Of a DNA stretch of 64,000 nt, positions 63,542 through 64,000 are shown piece by piece. Made by a program: the position numbers and the translations under genes. Below the pieces are notes generated by a model. It did no database searches. It was not told where the DNA came from and saw only the letters and a program-made list of their open reading frames with translations. Every line of letters begins with the position of its first letter. Positions within the stretch are counted from its first letter, which is position 1. The stretch comes from Acinetobacter sp. XH1741 (GTDB lineage Bacteria; Pseudomonadota; Gammaproteobacteria; Pseudomonadales; Moraxellaceae), in contig NZ_CP157429.1 of the NCBI RefSeq assembly GCF_041021895.1, positions 62,001-126,000 of the forward strand. Direction: 5' to 3'.

Positions 63542-64000
63542 CTATGAAGCTTGATCAAACAGGTAAGACGACAGCTTTTCGATATCTGAACCTTGTAACA
63601 CTAAGGTATATTTCAAGGCATCTTCCGCCTCAGCCAGCGTGATCGCGGCCTGATATCGCTGCAAGGTATAGTGAGCCAGGGCTTTTTTCACCGGAATCTG
63701 TAATCTGCCATCAGGCATGCAGAAGTCTTTTTCGACCAGCGCTTTTTGAGCTTCATTCAATTTTGGATTAGGGATCAGCGTCAGTACAATTTCTTCATGC
63801 CATTGCTGATCCTGAGCAGGGTCTACTGACTCAATCGCCACCACAACAGGTGTGCGAGCAATTCTGGAGAGTAAAAAGTCCTTAAACTGCTTGCTCTGAT
63901 GGCAATAGGCACGGACATGCCAGCGAAAACCGGTATACACCAGGGTATGTGGGGAAATCATGCGTTCATGCCACTGCGGATTCTGCATGGAGGCATAAAT
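63542..64000 (-). CDS. brxR: BrxR WYL-domain transcriptional regulator (partial, runs off window)
   Basis: C-terminal part of a BrxR/CapW-type regulator. The WYL region reads ISPHTLVYTGFRWHVRAYCH and KDFLLSRI, followed by the WCX extension ending KLSSYLFDQAS. The N-terminal HTH lies beyond base 64000 and the frame is open to the edge. BrxR dimers repress the BREX operon and may sense a nucleotide or DNA ligand. It is the expected first gene of a type 1 BREX cluster in Acinetobacter. Confidence 0.9.
   Translation of the reverse strand: MYASMQNPQWHERMISPHTLVYTGFRWHVRAYCHQSKQFKDFLLSRIARTPVVVAIESVDPAQDQQWHEEIVLTLIPNPKLNEAQKALVEKDFCMPDGRLQIPVKKALAHYTLQRYQAAITLAEAEDALKYTLVLQGSDIEKLSSYLFDQAS

Overview
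The window looks like part of a large accessory plasmid (or a plasmid-derived island) of Acinetobacter or a close Moraxellaceae relative. The reasons are the AT-rich composition, an iteron-type Rep_3 replication initiator beside parA/parB, an SOS UmuD/UmuC pair, and many IS3-, IS5- and IS256-family insertion sequences. The genus is inferred from gene style; there is no rRNA or chromosomal marker here.

Layout. 1-4036: phosphite uptake and oxidation operon ptxABCD plus the start of ptxE, on the minus strand. 4037-6465: gene-poor scar with transposon remnants, a strong terminator and an intact IS3-family element. 6466-9236: SOS cassette (truncated SRAP gene, umuD, umuC, small ORF). 9562-15595: three-gene operon with one clear and one degenerate large tyrosine recombinase plus a small partner. 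15799-21064: decayed zone with a Fic pseudogene, a frameshifted hipBA module lying between two degenerate direct repeats, and a truncated alkaline phosphatase. 21174-26278: plasmid core, with parA, parB split by an IS3 element, a 22-bp iteron origin and a Rep protein carrying an extra C-terminal domain. A 17-bp palindrome occurs three times around this core and is a candidate centromere. 26334-33611: acuI-like reductase and a UvrA2-like ATPase, interrupted by an IS256 element and bracketed by two inverted IS5 elements. 33612-40272: small regulators, a hicB remnant, a P4-type integrase, a phosphoribosyltransferase and a two-gene ImmA/IrrE peptidase operon. 40382-44072: three nested insertion sequences. 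44176-64000: a type 1 BREX phage-defence operon on the minus strand, running to the window edge.

The BREX locus reads brxR (partial)-brxA-brxB-brxC-pglX-orf456-pglZ-brxL-helicase/nuclease. Two parts are not standard type 1 components: a 456-residue coiled-coil, two-TM membrane protein joined by ATGA overlaps to pglX and pglZ, and a 1579-residue SF1 helicase with a C-terminal PD-(D/E)XK-like nuclease at the 3' end. These are the best candidates for an undescribed defence arrangement.

Two other signals stand out. An almost identical 21-nt near-palindromic block appears to replace 6 nt beside a catalytic aspartate in two unrelated transposase genes. Strong palindromes also sit upstream of acuI and of the integrase.
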